NCBI GenBank assembly: GCA_016490735.1
Contig: JAEMWC010000058.1
Span: 727,501 to 791,500, forward strand
DNA: 64,000 bases
Direction: 5' to 3'
Source: Pachyseris speciosa
Lineage: Eukaryota; Cnidaria; Anthozoa; Scleractinia; Pachyseridae
The notes beneath the pieces were generated by a model. It did no database searches and had not been told where the DNA came from. It saw only the letters and a list, made by a program, of their open reading frames with translations. The position numbers and the translations under genes are program-made. This document shows, piece by piece, positions 59,953 through 64,000 of the stretch (position 1 is the first letter of the stretch; each line of letters begins with the position of its first letter).

Positions 59953-60178
59953 AATTGAAGGGCTTGGTGGAAAACTATGCTAAGTGGATTTTTAGGTGAA
60001 TGCGTTTTTTGGCCCGTGTTTTCTCAAAGACTAAGCGCAAAGGAGTGAAAAAGAATTCAGGGCAATGTTTACCACATAAAAACAAGCCTGTATGCAAAAA
60101 CCCAGCAATTTTGGAGCAAAAAAAAAATTAAACTCCCAAAAATAAACTTAGCATAGTTTTCCACCAAGCCCTTCAATT
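59953..60178. mobile_element. 226-bp MITE with perfect 33-bp TIRs
   Basis: AATTGAAGGGCTTGGTGGAA and onward to TAAGT is repeated exactly in inverse complement at the right end. Identical arms suggest a young insertion; no ORF. Confidence 0.9.
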
Positions 60179-61336
60179 ATTAAAAGCAAGAACAGATCAC
60201 TTTATTGGTTCTCCTTTGGTGCTGGTGACAGGTGACTTGAATCCTGAATGATATGATGACGGTCATGCCTTTTCATTTGGAATGATATGGTGGGATTTAA
60301 TGGTAGGTTAGAAGTTGGAATGGGGGCACAGGCCTTCCACTTCCCATTCCCACTTCGTGGCAACTCTCAGCACTTTCTACGTTTAAAAGTTTATACTTTG
60401 GAAATCATCCCCTGCATCCTTCTCACACCAAATGACATGGGCTTGAGCTGTCTGACAACAGTCAGAGTCCATAGCTGTTAACAGCATTCCTAGACAATAG
60501 TCAAATAATGGGAAAATGAAAATCACAAGTTCAACTCAAGAATATAAAGGGGGTTAGTTTCTAAAGAAACTGTGGTGCTGTGTGGGTGGGGGAGTACTAA
60601 AACACGAAAATTTGTTTTATCAACAGAGTTGATAATCTAAATTGACCACCGTACAGGGATTCAAAAAGCTGACGTTTTGAGCATTAGCCCTTCATCAGGA
60701 TTCACTGTTTCTGTTCTGTTTTCTTTAAAATTCCATATTTCACTCTGACTTTCAATTAATGCATAATTCTGGTTGACCCAAATTGCCCTTAAGTTTTATT
60801 CATGAGAGGTGGGGCCTCATCTGCCACTATATTTGGACACACGTTGCTGATCCATTCTCATGAAAGAGGTTTACAAAGTACAATGAAATGCCCAGTTACG
60901 TCATGGTTCTGTATTGATCAAACTTTGGCACTGTTTGTAAGCAATGACCAGCCCTACCCACCCTACTTCACATGAGATATCAAAATAATTACAAACGAAC
61001 CTGTTGACAATGTTCATTGTTTATTCACAGTATTTTAAAACCTGTTCATATCAGTAAGAAAGTTTTTGGCCACAGAGCATGCACATCAAGCAATTACTTA
61101 ATTTATTACAATTTATTTACTACAAATAAGAATTCAAGCCACCTCACCAGGGTAGTACACTTTACGCATCAATTCTTTATGATACTTGTTACATATTTTT
61201 CATTTTAGGCTACTAAACACTTGAAGACTGAAGTAGCTGCAAAAAAAATCCACTTTGCAAGGGGCAGCAGATGCTGTAAAAAGAATAGTTGTCTCACAAA
61301 ATCTGCAGGTCCAGAAGTCTTGATTTTTGAGTAATT
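60179..61336. other. No gene seen
   Basis: Only the retroelement motif at 60668-60698 is recognisable. Confidence 0.4.
60668..60698 (-). other. CTGATGA...AAAACGTCAGC motif (hammerhead-like, core changed)
   Basis: Minus strand CTGATGAAGGGCTAATGCTC followed by AAAACGTCAGC. The layout matches the 48.08 kb motif, but the GAAA core string reads AAAA. Confidence 0.4.
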
Positions 61337-63063
61337 CAACAACAACAACTTTATTTATAGAATAAATATCCAGCATAGAAAGGAATGTTCCGCAAATAGC
61401 ATTGCTAGTCTGGGCGGAACAGTCATACAAAACAATTACAAAAATTTAATAAATTTACAAGAGGAGACTTACATAATTTTTAAACAGATTGTACCAAATC
61501 ATTAACATAAATTACAAGTTCAATGACTCTTACAAGGTATGTTTGAATGAAGAACTCAAGTACAATTGTACGTTTTTAGGGAAGAGGTAATTTGGGAAAT
61601 ATCGATATAGTCATCATGCTTCTTAAGAATATCGAGAAGGAAAGAGTGGAGTTTTGTTTGGAAGTGTTTCTTGGGGAGCTCTCTTAATGATGCTGGCATC
61701 TCATTCCAAATTTTAGCTCCTACTCTTGAGAAAGCTCTTTTTTGGATTTCTAACCTAGATTTCTTAATATAGAATTTATTTGCTGACGAAGACCGAGTGT
61801 CATAAGATTGAATACTGGTAGTGTCGCTGAATAGGTTTAAAATGTTACTAGGTACTTTCTGGTTTCGTATATCATGCATTAAGCAACAGACAGATTTGAA
61901 ATAAAGAAAATTTAGAGGTAAAATATCGGCATGAATAAACAAAGGGACTGCATGTTCACATCTCTCTACGGAAAATATAAATCTAAGTGCTCTTTTTTGA
62001 AGAACTAAAATTTTTGTCAAGTAGGATTTATTTGCAAGACCCCATGCAGTCAGGCCATAAGATATGTAGTGCAATACTAAAGATTGATAGATGCGTAGTA
62101 GAGTATTTCGTGCCACAAAATGTCTAAGTTTCTCTATAATCTCAACTAATCTACTTATTTTGACTACAATGTGTTCAATATGAAATTTCCAGTTTAAACT
62201 GCAGTCTATTAGAACCCCAAGGTATTTTACATAATCTTTGCATTCAAGGTGAACAGATTTGCTCAGTACATTATCATATATCACAATTTTCGGTTTAAGC
62301 ATTAGTCGCTTTTGGTAAGGTTGAAAAATAACATAATCATCAGTATCATCAGCAAAGAGGTAGAAATTGAATTTATCTGAGGAGTACTGTATATCATTTG
62401 CATATAATAGAAAAAGGAGCGGTCCCAGGACAGACCCTTGAGGAACGTCACAGGTGATCGTAGCCTTGTTAGAAATATGACATTTGAGTTCTGTTGTTTG
62501 CGTTCGGTTACTTAAATAGGAAGTAAACCAGTCATTAATTATTCCACGGAAACCATAATGTTCCAATTTGTTTAATAATATACCGTGATTAACTGTATCA
62601 AATGCTTTCTTCAAATCAATAAAGATACCACACGAAAAGAGGCGTTTATCCATATTAGTTTGTATTGTATTAATAATATCCAAAATTGCATGTTGTGTAG
62701 AATGTGCTTTACGAAAGCCATATTGTGCCTTATAGAGTAATCCCTTTTCTTCGATGAAAGATATCATCTTAGAGTACATTAACTTTTCAAAAATTCTGTT
62801 GAAATTGGATAAAAGTGATATTGGTCTATAATTATTCGCATCAAGCTCGTCGCCAGATTTAAATACTGGCACTATTTTGATAATTTTAGCTTGGCCGGAT
62901 ATACTCCTTGGGAAACAGAAACATTTAAAAGTGTCGCAAGTGGCAGGCTTACAATGTCACTTACATATTTTAATAATAGCGTCGGACATGAATAAAGACC
63001 ACATGCTTTCTTATTAGGAATACTACGAATTTCAGTTTCCACTTCTGAAGCTGTTACTGGTCG
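61337..63063 (-). pseudogene. LINE (CR1/L2-like) reverse transcriptase, truncated
   Basis: Non-LTR retrotransposon ORF2 remnant. A 438-codon frame (61556-62872) carries RT motifs in order: NYRPISLLS, QYGFRKAHSTQHA, FIDLKKAFDTVNH, VPQGSVLGPLLFLLYANDI and the FADD active-site box. Directly after FADDT about 40-50 residues found in relatives are missing, and the frame resumes at VIFQPYQKRL, then the KYLGVLID thumb motif and the SYDTRSS, KIWNEMPASLRE C-terminal block. One missing A near 62876 separates it from an upstream frame (TEIRSIPNKKACG). The 5' end stops at a 27-bp A-run (63064-63090), the 3' end in a (CAA)n, i.e. (TTG)n on the element strand. No endonuclease domain. Not mobile. Confidence 0.85.
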
Positions 63064-63090
63064 AAAAAAAAAAAAAAAAAAAAAAAAAAA
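63064..63090. repeat. A homopolymer at the LINE 5' boundary
   Basis: 27 A's abut the truncated 5' end of the LINE remnant. Confidence 0.85.
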
Positions 63091-64000
63091 CGATGACTGG
63101 GGTGATTTATTTAATATGATGTCTTGTAGTTAATAGAACAAAAGGTTCAGGCTAAAATTTTGCAAGTCTCAAAACTCTTCTCAGCCCACATCAGTCTCAG
63201 CCTTTGGCCAATGAATGCCAAATGAATGCTTTGCCACCCCTTTTAACAGGCCTGGGTATCTCTTGCAAGTTAGAATACATGTATACTAGTTTATGGGACA
63301 CCAGTCCTTTGATTGAGCACCCCAGTGGTGCACCAAAACTGTCTGCAAATTCAGCTATGGAAGTCGACCACTTGAACAAAGATAGTTATTAACCCAAATT
63401 GACCAGTCTCCTCTTCTTTGTTGTCACTGGAAAAAATTCCTTGGCCCCTGGCAATGTTTAGAGATTCACCCCCTACTTCAAGAGTTACATGTATTGAAAG
63501 GCCTGGAATACAATTTTGGGTAATAGACTCAAAATGGGAACAGGCTGTTCATCCAGATGCTTTTCCCTCTTTCCCCAGCATTGCCATATGTCATACCCTA
63601 CCTGTATGCAAAGCCATTGAAGCACCTGCTATGATAGCTGTCATGTCCAGATTGACTTACATGTACACAAACCATCTCTTACAGCAACTTATTTGCAGGA
63701 GTTTAGCATATTGATAAGTTGAAAGCATACAACTTGGGTAGATTGAGTGCAACATGCCACTTATAATAAGAAATAATAATATTTGCAAAGAAATACAATA
63801 CAATATTGTAATAATGCTGTTCTGTGGTTGTTCTTTGAGAGTTAGTCAGTCCCAAAATATCTCTGTCCAAAATATGACGGGCAGTCAGAGTGAACCTCAG
63901 AAGTAAGGATGGTAACAGACGGGAAATTCTTCAGTAGGAGCTCAACACCTACAGGTGAAAGAAATGTAAAGTGACAACGTCAAAAAACAACAACAACAAA
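63091..64000. other. No gene seen
   Basis: Open frames at 63204-63392 and 63418-63714 lack recognisable domains or a supporting splice context. Confidence 0.35.

Overview
The window looks like animal nuclear DNA, most likely from an anthozoan cnidarian such as a stony coral. The evidence is compact genes with GT-AG introns, AT-rich intergenic DNA, cnidarian-like gene families (an SLCO4-like transporter, SH3BGRL thioredoxin-fold proteins, divergent K50 homeodomains) and a dense mixture of old repeats: tRNA-derived SINEs, LINE 3' ends, a Penelope-like remnant, Harbinger/hAT/piggyBac-like elements and short hairpin MITEs. Species identity is an inference from these features; no marker gene is present.

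Layout. (1) 0.8-5.8 kb, minus strand: the 5' four coding exons of an SLCO (OATP) transporter whose third exon carries three single-base frame disruptions; its 3' exons lie beyond the left edge. (2) 6-20 kb: repeat-rich DNA with a possible terminal exon of an unknown small gene (7.4 kb), a decayed RecQ-like helicase fragment (10 kb), several MITEs, and a Harbinger element nested in a SINE-type repeat (14.7-16 kb). (3) 20.3-22.3 kb and 27.2-29.3 kb, minus strand: two three-exon homeobox genes with the same intron phases, the same homeodomain intron site (46/47), Lys50, and last exons of exactly equal length; between them lie a diverged ~0.9 kb direct duplication, a long fold-back and two MITEs. 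(4) 30-36 kb: microsatellites, a LINE 3' fragment, MITEs. (5) 36.4-44.6 kb, plus strand: an intact nine-exon SLCO gene (673 codons plus stop), paralogous to the broken copy and pointing away from it. (6) 45-50 kb: MITEs, a GC-rich minisatellite, and a Penelope-like GIY-YIG remnant split by a TTAA-flanked element. (7) 50.6-59.1 kb: two SH3BGRL3-like genes, head to head, 466 bp apart between start codons, with identical exon sizes (51/168/66 bp). (8) 60-64 kb: a perfect-TIR MITE and a LINE reverse transcriptase remnant.

There is no operon logic here. The recurring theme is local duplication (SLCO pair, homeobox pair, SH3BGRL pair, upstream repeat pair) in a region repeatedly hit by transposons. 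Exon boundaries were chosen by hand from splice consensus, reading phase and comparison between paralogs within the window; no database search was possible.
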